The position numbers and the translations under genes are program-made. The notes beneath the pieces are model-generated. The model was not told the DNA's origin. It searched no databases and worked only from the letters and a program-made list of their open reading frames with translations. A stretch of 22,480 nt of DNA from Pseudolysinimonas_A sp044239695 (GTDB taxonomy: Bacteria > Actinomycetota > Actinomycetes > Actinomycetales > Microbacteriaceae): positions 1 to 22,480 of the forward strand of contig NZ_JBIIAW010000046.1 in NCBI RefSeq assembly GCF_044239695.1. The letters are read 5' to 3'. Shown here piece after piece: positions 15,505 to 21,638 of this stretch. The stretch's first letter is position 1. Every line of letters begins with the position of its first letter.

Positions 15505-16617
15505 TCAGGAGTCGAAGAAACCGGCTGCGGCGCGCGCCCGGGTGCGCACGGCATCCGCATCGCCTCCGGTCGCCGTGACATGCCCGACCTTGCGTCCGGG
15601 TCGCGAATCCTTGCCGTAGGAGTGGAACTTGACGTCGGGGTGGGCCGCGAACGCCGCCGGGTAGCGGTCCGGCAGGTGCGCCCCGGCGGGGCCGCCGAGC
15701 ACGTTGACCATCACGCTGACCGCGGCGACCGGCGAAGGGTCGCCGAGTGGGAGGTCGAGCACGGCACGCAGGTGCTGCTCGAACTGGCTCGTGACCGCGC
15801 CGTCGATGGTCCAGTGCCCGCTGTTGTGCGGACGCATCGCGAGCTCGTTGACGAGCAACCGCCCGTCGACGGTCTCGAACAACTCGACGGCGAGCACGCC
15901 CGTCACCTCGAGCCCGTGAGCGATCGCCGCCGCCATCTCCCGGGCCTCGACGATCAGCGATCCGCCGTCGGGGGCGGGGGCGATCACCTCGGCGCACACC
16001 CCGCCGACCTGGACGGTCTCGGCGAGGGGCCAGGCGGCGAGTTCGCCCGACGGTCGCCGCGCGACGAGCTGGGCGAGCTCGCGGCGGAAGACGACGAGCT
16101 CTTCGGCGAGGACGGGTCCGGCGGCGAGCCAGTCGTCGGCGTCTGCGGCGTCGCGCACGACCCGCACGCCCTTGCCGTCGTAGCCGCCCCGGGGGGTCTT
16201 CACGACGGCGGCGCCGCCGTTCGCCGCGAGGAACTGCGCCAGTTCGGAACGGTCCCGCACCTCGGCCCAGGCGGGCACCGGGATTCCGAGGGCGCCGAGC
16301 CGCGCGCGCATGACGAGCTTGTCCTGGGCGACCGCCAGCGCATCCGGCCCCGGGCGCACCGGGATGCCGGCGGCGACGAGGGCGGCGAGCACCTCCTGCG
16401 GCACGTGCTCGTGGTCGAAGGTGACGACATCCACGTCGAACGCGAAGGCGAGCACGGTCGCCGCGTCCCGGTAGTCACCGACCGCCGTGGCCGCGAGGGA
16501 TGCCGACGACCCCTCGGTCTCGGCGAGCACCCGTACTTCGATGCCGAGTGCGACCGCCGGGGGGATCATCATGCGGGCCAGCTGGCCTCCGCCGATGACG
16601 CCGATCACCGCTCCCAC
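15505..16617 (-). CDS. purK: 5-(carboxyamino)imidazole ribonucleotide synthase
   Basis: A 370-residue ATP-grasp enzyme that carboxylates AIR with bicarbonate and ATP to N5-CAIR, which PurE then uses. GVIGGGQLARMM (6-17) is the nucleotide-binding start; the family's TFEFENVP is here TFDHEHVP (67-74). ATP-grasp lysines are Lys100 in AQDKLVMRARL and Lys140 in VVKTPRGGYDGKGV. NELAMRPHNSGHWTIDG is the strongly conserved PurK signature that includes Mg/ATP ligands. The start is GTG 16617, 6 nt after a TAGACT box and 22 nt from the divergent gtrA start. The start and the promoter share a small bidirectional element. Confidence 0.97.
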   Translation of the reverse strand: MGAVIGVIGGGQLARMMIPPAVALGIEVRVLAETEGSSASLAATAVGDYRDAATVLAFAFDVDVVTFDHEHVPQEVLAALVAAGIPVRPGPDALAVAQDKLVMRARLGALGIPVPAWAEVRDRSELAQFLAANGGAAVVKTPRGGYDGKGVRVVRDAADADDWLAAGPVLAEELVVFRRELAQLVARRPSGELAAWPLAETVQVGGVCAEVIAPAPDGGSLIVEAREMAAAIAHGLEVTGVLAVELFETVDGRLLVNELAMRPHNSGHWTIDGAVTSQFEQHLRAVLDLPLGDPSPVAAVSVMVNVLGGPAGAHLPDRYPAAFAAHPDVKFHSYGKDSRPGRKVGHVTATGGDADAVRTRARAAAGFFDS

Positions 16618-16629
16618 GCGCTCAGTCTA
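16618..16629 (-). promoter_or_regulatory. Leaderless promoter of purK (-10 box 16629-16624)
   Basis: On the minus strand: TAGACT, GAGCGC, GTG. The box shares two base pairs (16628-16629) with the oppositely directed gtrA box, so the two promoters probably compete for polymerase. Confidence 0.5.
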
Positions 16630-16639
16630 GGCTTCTGAG
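16628..16639 (+). promoter_or_regulatory. Leaderless promoter of gtrA (-10 box 16628-16633)
   Basis: On the plus strand: TAGGCT, TCTGAG, GTG 16640. Spacing to the start is six bases, identical to the purK side, and no ribosome site could fit apart from a GAGG overlapping the start codon. Confidence 0.5.
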
Positions 16640-17221
16640 GTGATCGCCCGACTCCTCGCCCTGGTCAGGCTGGTCTGGGACAAACTCGTGCGCTACGCAC
16701 TAAAATTCGGCGTCGTCGGCCTCCTCGGGTACGTCGTCGACGTGGGTCTGTTCAACCTCCTCCGCCTCGGCGTCTTCGGCGAGGAGCACTTCTTCCAAGG
16801 CCCGATCGGCGCGAAACTCGCCTCCGTCACTGCCGCGGTGATCGTGACATGGTTCGGCAATCGCTACTGGACCTTCCGCGAGCATCGCCGCAAGAACTTC
16901 GTCCTCGAGCTTCTGGAGTTCGCCGCGGTCGCGGTCGGCGGCCTCCTCATCGGGCTGCTCTGCCTGTGGGTCTCGCACTACGTGCTGGGGTTCGACAACC
17001 TCGTGGCCGACAACATCGCCGCGAACGTCGTCGGTCTCTTCCTCGGCACGACGTTCCGCTTCTTCCTCTACCGGTTTTGGGTCTACGGCCACCACCGCAA
17101 GGACGGCCTCACCGCGCGGGAGCACAAGGCCGAAGCAGCGGCGCTCGCGATCTTCGAAGACGAGGCGGAAGCCACCCGGGACGCCGACAGCCCAGCGCGC
17201 CCCGTCACCTCCCGCGACTGA
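16640..17221 (+). CDS. GtrA family membrane protein (putative polyprenyl-phosphate-sugar flippase)
   Basis: A 193-residue protein with four hydrophobic segments (about 20-42, 56-72, 93-113 and 125-145), the GtrA/DPMS-type layout. Family marks include KFGVVGLLGYVVDVGLFNLL (22-41), NRYWTFREH (74-82) and TFRFFLYRFWVYGHHR (138-153). GtrA proteins are thought to flip polyprenyl-phosphate sugars made by a GtrB-type synthase so that a GT-C enzyme can use them outside. Both partner types occur in the window (18234-20386). The C-terminal 40 residues are a charged, Glu/Arg-rich cytoplasmic tail. GTG 16640 is chosen because it sits 6 nt after a -10 box; there is no earlier in-frame start beyond the promoter. 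Confidence 0.9.
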   Translation: MIARLLALVRLVWDKLVRYALKFGVVGLLGYVVDVGLFNLLRLGVFGEEHFFQGPIGAKLASVTAAVIVTWFGNRYWTFREHRRKNFVLELLEFAAVAVGGLLIGLLCLWVSHYVLGFDNLVADNIAANVVGLFLGTTFRFFLYRFWVYGHHRKDGLTAREHKAEAAALAIFEDEAEATRDADSPARPVTSRD

Positions 17222-17280
17222 CGCCCGAGCCAACGGGCAACCCACTCACGTCGACATCCCGTGTCGCTTTCCGTCTCAGT

Positions 17281-17344
17281 GAGGATGTGAGGCGGGCGTA
17301 CACAGGTGACCGGTACCGACCTGTCACTTCAGCCCCACATCCTC
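17281..17344. repeat. Nested inverted repeat between gtrA and birA
   Basis: GAGGATGTG at 17281-17289 is perfectly complementary to CACATCCTC at 17336-17344. Inside it GGC (17291-17293) can pair with GCC (17332-17334), and further in ACAGGT (17302-17307) pairs with ACCTGT (17319-17324) around the palindrome CGGTACCG (17311-17318). It starts 59 nt after the gtrA stop and could be a gtrA terminator or a structured 3' UTR. The rest of the gap between 17222 and 17280 shows nothing. Confidence 0.5.
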
Positions 17345-17346
17345 CT

Positions 17347-17386
17347 GAAAACGAAAGGAGCGCCGCCCTCGATCGCCGGCGCTCCT
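17347..17386 (-). terminator. Rho-independent terminator of birA
   Basis: The 10-bp stem AGGAGCGCCG (17356-17365) and CGGCGCTCCT (17377-17386) has an 11-nt loop. Read from birA, it starts about 5 nt after the stop codon and is followed on the minus strand by TTTCGTTTTC, a reasonable U-tract. It is the clearest terminator in the window. Confidence 0.78.
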
Positions 17387-17390
17387 CAGG

Positions 17391-18146
17391 CTAGGCGAGG
17401 CGTGCGTGGGTGACGTCGCCGACCGCGACCGCCACCGTCCCCCCGGCGGCTGAGGCGACCTCGAGACGGCCGGCGGCATCCAGTCCCGTCGCGGTGCCCT
17501 CAAGCGTCGATCCGTCCGCGAGCAGCACGCTCACCGCGCGGCCGATCGTCGCGCAGCGCGCCGCCACCCGCTCCCGCAGGCGCGACGTCGGGCCAGGGGC
17601 CTCCAGTTCGCCACGAAGGCGGCGAAGGTAACCTGCAATGACAGTGTCGAGCTGCTCAGACGAGAGCGGGATTCCGGCGAGCGCGAGCGACGTCGCGGTC
17701 GCGACCGGAAGCTGCTCCGCGGTCTGCGCGAGGTTGAGCCCCGACCCGATCACGACATCCCCACCCGGCGCGACCTCGACGAGGATGCCGCAGACCTTGC
17801 GTTCCTCGAGCAGCAGGTCGTTCGGCCATTTCACCTGCACGCGCCCCGGCGCGATCTCGTCCAGCGCCTCGGCGAGGGTTAGCCCGGCGAGAAGCGGCAA
17901 CCAAGAGGCGAGCGGATGCGCGAGCGCGTCGCGCACGAGCACCGAGAGCGCGAGCGCGGTTCCGGCGGGAGCGACCCATGACCGGTCGAGCCGTCCGCGG
18001 CCCGCGGTCTGGTCGAGGGTGAGAACTGTCGTCAACGATCGGATGCCGGGGTCGCCCACGAAGGAGAGAAGCTCACTGTTGGTCGACGGCGACGACGCGA
18101 GGACCCGCAATTCCGGGACGACCGAGCGGCTCACCGGGTAGTCCAT
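17391..18146 (-). CDS. birA: Biotin--[acetyl-CoA-carboxylase] ligase (monofunctional BirA)
   Basis: A 251-residue biotin protein ligase that activates biotin to biotinyl-AMP and attaches it to carboxylase carrier lysines. Visible motifs are PSTNSE (20-25), QTAGRGRLDRSWVAPAGTAL (46-65) with the GRGR biotin/AMP loop, KWPNDLLL (106-113) and KVCGILVE (117-124), followed by a small C-terminal SH3-like domain. It lacks the N-terminal helix-turn-helix of E. coli BirA, so it is not expected to act as a repressor. ATG 18146 lies 6 nt after a TAGGCT box. The gene is monocistronic: a terminator follows the stop, and gtrA faces it from the other side. Confidence 0.95.
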   Translation of the reverse strand: MDYPVSRSVVPELRVLASSPSTNSELLSFVGDPGIRSLTTVLTLDQTAGRGRLDRSWVAPAGTALALSVLVRDALAHPLASWLPLLAGLTLAEALDEIAPGRVQVKWPNDLLLEERKVCGILVEVAPGGDVVIGSGLNLAQTAEQLPVATATSLALAGIPLSSEQLDTVIAGYLRRLRGELEAPGPTSRLRERVAARCATIGRAVSVLLADGSTLEGTATGLDAAGRLEVASAAGGTVAVAVGDVTHARLA

Positions 18147-18158
18147 GCGTCGAGCCTA
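18147..18158 (-). promoter_or_regulatory. Leaderless promoter of birA (-10 box 18158-18153)
   Basis: On the minus strand: TAGGCT, CGACGC, ATG 18146. The spacing is six bases, as at rmlC, ugd, purE, purK and gtrA. Confidence 0.5.
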
Positions 18159-18220
18159 GGTCCGTTCATGGCGGATGGACCTCGCGTACTCGCCGCCGCG
18201 GGTGAGCCCTCCTCGACCCC

Positions 18221-18233
18221 TAGGATCGAACCC
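18221..18233 (+). promoter_or_regulatory. Leaderless promoter of the polyprenol-P-mannose synthase gene (-10 box 18221-18226)
   Basis: TAGGAT, then seven bases (CGAACCC), then ATG 18234. The box supports this start over the in-frame ATG at 18168, whose extra 22 residues show no family conservation. Confidence 0.48.
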
Positions 18234-19001
18234 ATGTCGCCGATCGGGGGGCAGGGTCGCGCCCTGGTCGTCATTCCCACGTACAACGAGATCGACAGCC
18301 TTCCGGTGACCCTCGGTCGTCTCAGCTCCGCATCTCCCGATGTCGACGTTCTCGTCGTCGACGACGCGAGTCCCGACGGCACCGGGGCTCTCGCCGACCG
18401 TCTCGCGGCTGTCGACCCGCGCATCCACGTCCTCCATCGCACGACGAAAGACGGCCTCGGGCGCGCCTACCTCGCCGGATTCCGCTGGGGTCTGGAGCGC
18501 GGCCATGACGTCGTCGTCGAGATGGATGCCGACGGCTCCCATCCCCCGGAGAGCCTGGCCGGGATGCTGCGGCTGCTCGACGCCGCGCCCGGCACCGGCC
18601 TGGTGATCGGCTCGCGATGGATCGCCGGGGGCCGCGTCGTTGACTGGCCCGCTTCGCGGCGCCTGCTCAGCCGGACCGCGAACGCCTACGCCCGCGCGTC
18701 CCTGGGGATTCCGGTGCACGACATGACCGCCGGCTACCGGGTCTACCGGGCCGGCGTGCTCGCGCCGATCGTCGCCGCCGGCGACGTCGACTCGCGCGGC
18801 TACTGCTTCCAGATCGACATGACGATCCGCACCCATGACGCGGGCTGGCGGATCGTCGAGTCTCCCATCGACTTCCGCGATCGGCAGGCGGGAGTCTCCA
18901 AGATGAGCGCGGGCATCGTCGTGGAAGCGATGATGAGACTCACGGCGTGGGCCGTTCAGCGCCGATTCGGCCGGCGACGGGTGAATCCGGCGACGCCATG
19001 A
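18234..19001 (+). CDS. Polyprenol monophosphomannose synthase (GT2)
   Basis: A 255-residue GT-A enzyme like the catalytic domain of actinobacterial Ppm1 and eukaryotic DPM1. It would transfer mannose from GDP-mannose to polyprenyl phosphate at the cytoplasmic face of the membrane. Motifs are VVIPTYNE (12-19), VVDDASPDGT (41-50), KDGLGRAYLAGFRWGLERG (72-90), MDADGSHPP (97-105) with the metal-binding aspartates, and GSRWIAGG, followed by DMTAGYRVYR; GYCFQIDMT is also characteristic. No membrane domain and no fused acyltransferase domain is present, unlike mycobacterial Ppm1. Start 18234 is preferred over 18168 because of the -10 box and the fit to family N-termini. The stop overlaps the next start by 4 nt (ATGA), tying it to a GT-C-like gene that may use its product. 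Confidence 0.9.
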   Translation: MSPIGGQGRALVVIPTYNEIDSLPVTLGRLSSASPDVDVLVVDDASPDGTGALADRLAAVDPRIHVLHRTTKDGLGRAYLAGFRWGLERGHDVVVEMDADGSHPPESLAGMLRLLDAAPGTGLVIGSRWIAGGRVVDWPASRRLLSRTANAYARASLGIPVHDMTAGYRVYRAGVLAPIVAAGDVDSRGYCFQIDMTIRTHDAGWRIVESPIDFRDRQAGVSKMSAGIVVEAMMRLTAWAVQRRFGRRRVNPATP

Positions 19002-20386
19002 CGACAACTGCGGCGCTAGGTGCGGGCCCGCGCGACGGGCGTGTTCTCAGACGCCTCCTCGCGTGGCGGCCGGCTCTCCTGCTCGGCGCCGTCGTCTTCC
19101 TGGTTCATGCGTTCTCTCCGAGCCCGCAGACCGGGGACTCACGGCTCTCGGTGATCGTCGCCTGGAACCTGCTCACGACCGGCTCCCTCGATCTCTCCGG
19201 CCTTCCCGCCGTCGAGGCGCTGGAGTCGCGGGGCGATCTCGTGAACGGCCCCGACGGCTCGCTGCTCCCGTTCTTCCCATGGCCGCCCATGCTGTTCGCC
19301 CTCCCGGGGGCGGTGCTACTCGCCCTCGCCGGGATCGATCCCGCTACCCTCTCGATCTCCGACCCGAACGAGACCTGGCTCGTCGAGGTGCCGACGGCAG
19401 CGCTTCTCGTCGCCGTCACGACCGTGCTCCTCCGCCGTCTCGTCCTCGATGCGGGCGAGCGCTGGTCGACCCCTCTCGTCGCGAACGTCGTGGCGCTCGC
19501 CTTCGCCTTCACCACGATCGCGTGGTCGGCAGGATCGCGCGCACTCTGGCAACAGACCGTGTCGATGCTGGTCATCGTGCTCACTCTCCTCGCGGTGCAG
19601 CGCCGAAGTCGCCGTGGGGCGTGGCCGTGGCTCATCGGTGTGTTCGCGGCGCTCGCACTCGTCACCCGGCCGACGAACGCCGTCTTCGTCCTCCCCCTAG
19701 TCGTCTGGATGATCGGAGTCGACCGCCCGAATGTCGTCCGCGGGCTCCTCGGCGGGGCCGCCGTTCTGACGCCGTTCGTGCTGATCTCCTGGGTGGTGTA
19801 CGGAGCTGTCCTGCCTCCGTACTATCTGCCCACCCGGCTCGGCGACGTCCCGGTCTGGGGTCTCGCCGAGAGTCTCGGCGTCCACCTCGTCTCGCCGGGG
19901 CGTGGACTGTTGATCTACGTCCCGATCGTCGTCCTCGCGGTCGCGGGACTCGTGATCCGGATCCGCGGTCGCAGCCTCCGGTCCCTCGACGTCGTCCTGA
20001 TCGTCGCGGTTCTCGCCCAGATCGCGGTCATCGCCAAGTTCGGGTCGACGAACGGATTCACCTACGGTCCTCGCCTGTTGCTCGACATCGTGCCGCTGCT
20101 CGCGCTGCTCGCAGCCCCGGCGTTCACCGCGCTGCGCCCCGCCCGCTGGACGGTCCTCCGGGTGTTCGCCGCAACGGGTGTCGTCGCGGTCCTCGGCTGG
20201 GGGTTGTTCGTCAACGGCACCGGAGCTGCAACTCGGGCCGCGGTGTGCTGGAACGTCACGCCGGAACTCATCGACGAGGCCCCCGCCCGAGTCTGGGACT
20301 GGGGGGATCCGCCGTTTCTTCGTCCGTGGGCGGATCTCACCGCCGGACGACCGTTCTTCGTCGGGAGTTGTCCGGTCGCGCGGTGA
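18998..20386 (+). CDS. Polytopic membrane protein, probable GT-C glycosyltransferase
   Basis: A 462-residue membrane protein with about ten hydrophobic segments. After the first segment the outer loop reads SPSPQTGDSRLSVIVAW (about 41-57), with an acidic residue where GT-C enzymes keep their catalytic acid; it continues with LLPFFPWPPMLFALPGA. A later segment, STNGFTYGPRLLLDIVPLLA, resembles the G.....GPRyll...P region of PMT/ArnT-type proteins. The C-terminal outer part has two cysteines (CWNVTPE and GSCPVAR). The ATGA overlap with the polyprenol-P-mannose synthase gene strongly suggests that it uses polyprenyl-P-mannose to mannosylate a wall glycan or protein outside the cell. The acceptor is unknown and the exact GT family is not assignable by eye. 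It ends 7 nt from the convergent DUF6716 gene. Confidence 0.78.
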   Translation: MTTTAALGAGPRDGRVLRRLLAWRPALLLGAVVFLVHAFSPSPQTGDSRLSVIVAWNLLTTGSLDLSGLPAVEALESRGDLVNGPDGSLLPFFPWPPMLFALPGAVLLALAGIDPATLSISDPNETWLVEVPTAALLVAVTTVLLRRLVLDAGERWSTPLVANVVALAFAFTTIAWSAGSRALWQQTVSMLVIVLTLLAVQRRSRRGAWPWLIGVFAALALVTRPTNAVFVLPLVVWMIGVDRPNVVRGLLGGAAVLTPFVLISWVVYGAVLPPYYLPTRLGDVPVWGLAESLGVHLVSPGRGLLIYVPIVVLAVAGLVIRIRGRSLRSLDVVLIVAVLAQIAVIAKFGSTNGFTYGPRLLLDIVPLLALLAAPAFTALRPARWTVLRVFAATGVVAVLGWGLFVNGTGAATRAAVCWNVTPELIDEAPARVWDWGDPPFLRPWADLTAGRPFFVGSCPVAR

Positions 20387-20391
20387 CGGCC

Positions 20392-20433
20392 GCTCAGCCC
20401 GTCCAGGCGCGGAGCGAGCGCCGGGCGCTGAGC
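20392..20433. terminator. Candidate bidirectional hairpin at the convergent junction
   Basis: GCTCAG (20392-20397) pairs with CTGAGC (20428-20433), CCC (20398-20400) with GGG (20423-20425), and GGCGC (20406-20410) with GCGCC (20418-20422), forming an interrupted hairpin. It begins 5 nt after the stop of the GT-C-like gene and covers the stop of the DUF6716 gene. No T-run follows, and much of it is coding, so this is only suggestive. Confidence 0.3.
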
Positions 20434-21638
20434 CGCGACCGGAGTCGGCGGCCGACCCGGTTCTTCAGCCGCACCGCCCCGCGCAGCGGTGTGCCGATGA
20501 CCAGGGCGACCTTGCCGCCGAGCGAGCGGTCGGCATCCCCGAAGGCGCGCTTGCGGTCCCAGGCGGCGCGCAGGTTGCCGCCGCGGGGCAGGAACGACGG
20601 CCGCGGGGCCAGCGTCCCTGCGCGCCGAGCGGCCACGAGGTCGGCCAGCGTCCGGGTCCAGTCGTCGGCCTCGGCACCATGGAAGTAGTTGTCGTCGAGC
20701 CAGCCGGGTGCAGGATGCCGGAACTCACGCGCCACGACAGCGTCGCGTCCGCCGAACAGACCGCTCTCGCGGAACACCGGGTTGATGAGCGAGCGCCGGA
20801 TGCCGAAGGTGTCGATCGCGATCACCGGAATGCGCCGGGCGAGGGCCTCGATCGCGGCGGTCGACGAGACGGTGACGAGTCCCTCGGCGGAGTCGAGCGC
20901 CGCGGACATCGGGGCCGCGCTCACGACCAGATTCGCCGGAACCGGACCGAGCTCGGCGATCAACCCCGGGTACCCGTCGAGTTCGGGATGCGTCTGGTTC
21001 TCGCCGTCGAGAGCCCGCACCTTGATCACCACGCGCCGCGTCGGATCGGCGAGCGCGGCATCCCGCAGCATCGCGGCGACGACGAGACGGTCCGCCCGCT
21101 CGGCGGGCACGATCGCCTGCGCCGCGAACACCAGATCGGTGCCCGCCACCTCTCCCTGCGAGGCGAACGGCAGGGTCGCGAGACCGAAGCGGTGGTCCCA
21201 GCCCTTCACTCGCGAGAGCCGCCCGAACTCCCGCACTTCCCGATGAGAGTGCAGCACGACGAGGTCGGCCTGGCGTCGGTAGAGCAGTGCCTTGCGGGTC
21301 GTCGGGATGGAGATGCCGGGAAGTCCGGTGACCAGCACCGGACGGGGCGTGAGATCGGCGACGAGCCGCATGAGCACCATGGCGACCGGTCCGGGGGTCG
21401 CCACCAGCACGGCGTCGGGCGGATCGGCGGCCAGACGTGCGGCGACGTCCGGGAACGCGACACGGGAGACCCGCTCGACCCCCGACCCGGCCAGGGCGGA
21501 GGCGAGTTGCGCGTCGCTCACCACGATGGGCGAGTCGACGACGAGCAGCTCGCGCTCCCACTCCGGCGGCAGGGTGCCGAGCAGCGCCGCCCCCCACTTC
21601 ACATACGAGTCGGAGTCGGCGAGGCCGACAATCCGCAC
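20394..21638 (-). CDS. DUF6716-like putative glycosyltransferase
   Basis: A 414-residue soluble protein. The N-terminus, GLADSDSYVKWGAALL (about 5-20), matches what I recall of the DUF6716 putative glycosyltransferases found beside NeuB-type genes in actinobacteria. The rest looks like a two-domain GT-B fold: a Rossmann-like first half with LVATPGPVAMVL and PVLVTGLPGISIPTTRKALL, then a second half with VVSSTAAIEALARRIPVIAI, which resembles the donor-side helix of CDP-glycerol/polysialyltransferase-like enzymes, and a very basic C-terminus that may bind the membrane. GTG 21638 overlaps the stop of the upstream neuB-like gene by one base (TAGTG). The open frame further upstream, to 21794, would run inside that gene. 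It probably handles the nonulosonic acid made by its neighbour, but activity is inferred only from context. Confidence 0.78.
   Translation of the reverse strand: MRIVGLADSDSYVKWGAALLGTLPPEWERELLVVDSPIVVSDAQLASALAGSGVERVSRVAFPDVAARLAADPPDAVLVATPGPVAMVLMRLVADLTPRPVLVTGLPGISIPTTRKALLYRRQADLVVLHSHREVREFGRLSRVKGWDHRFGLATLPFASQGEVAGTDLVFAAQAIVPAERADRLVVAAMLRDAALADPTRRVVIKVRALDGENQTHPELDGYPGLIAELGPVPANLVVSAAPMSAALDSAEGLVTVSSTAAIEALARRIPVIAIDTFGIRRSLINPVFRESGLFGGRDAVVAREFRHPAPGWLDDNYFHGAEADDWTRTLADLVAARRAGTLAPRPSFLPRGGNLRAAWDRKRAFGDADRSLGGKVALVIGTPLRGAVRLKNRVGRRLRSRLSARRSLRAWTG

Noticed and set aside
15013..16638. Long open frame on the plus strand opposite purE and purK (541 codons)
   Set aside because: It is antisense to two certain genes, has an Arg/Gly/His/Asp-rich composition typical of mirror frames in high-GC DNA, and has no recognisable motif.
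19063..20688. Plus-strand open frame of 541 codons overlapping the GT-C-like gene
   Set aside because: It is Arg/Pro-rich in a shifted frame of a gene that has a well-placed ATGA start and membrane segments.
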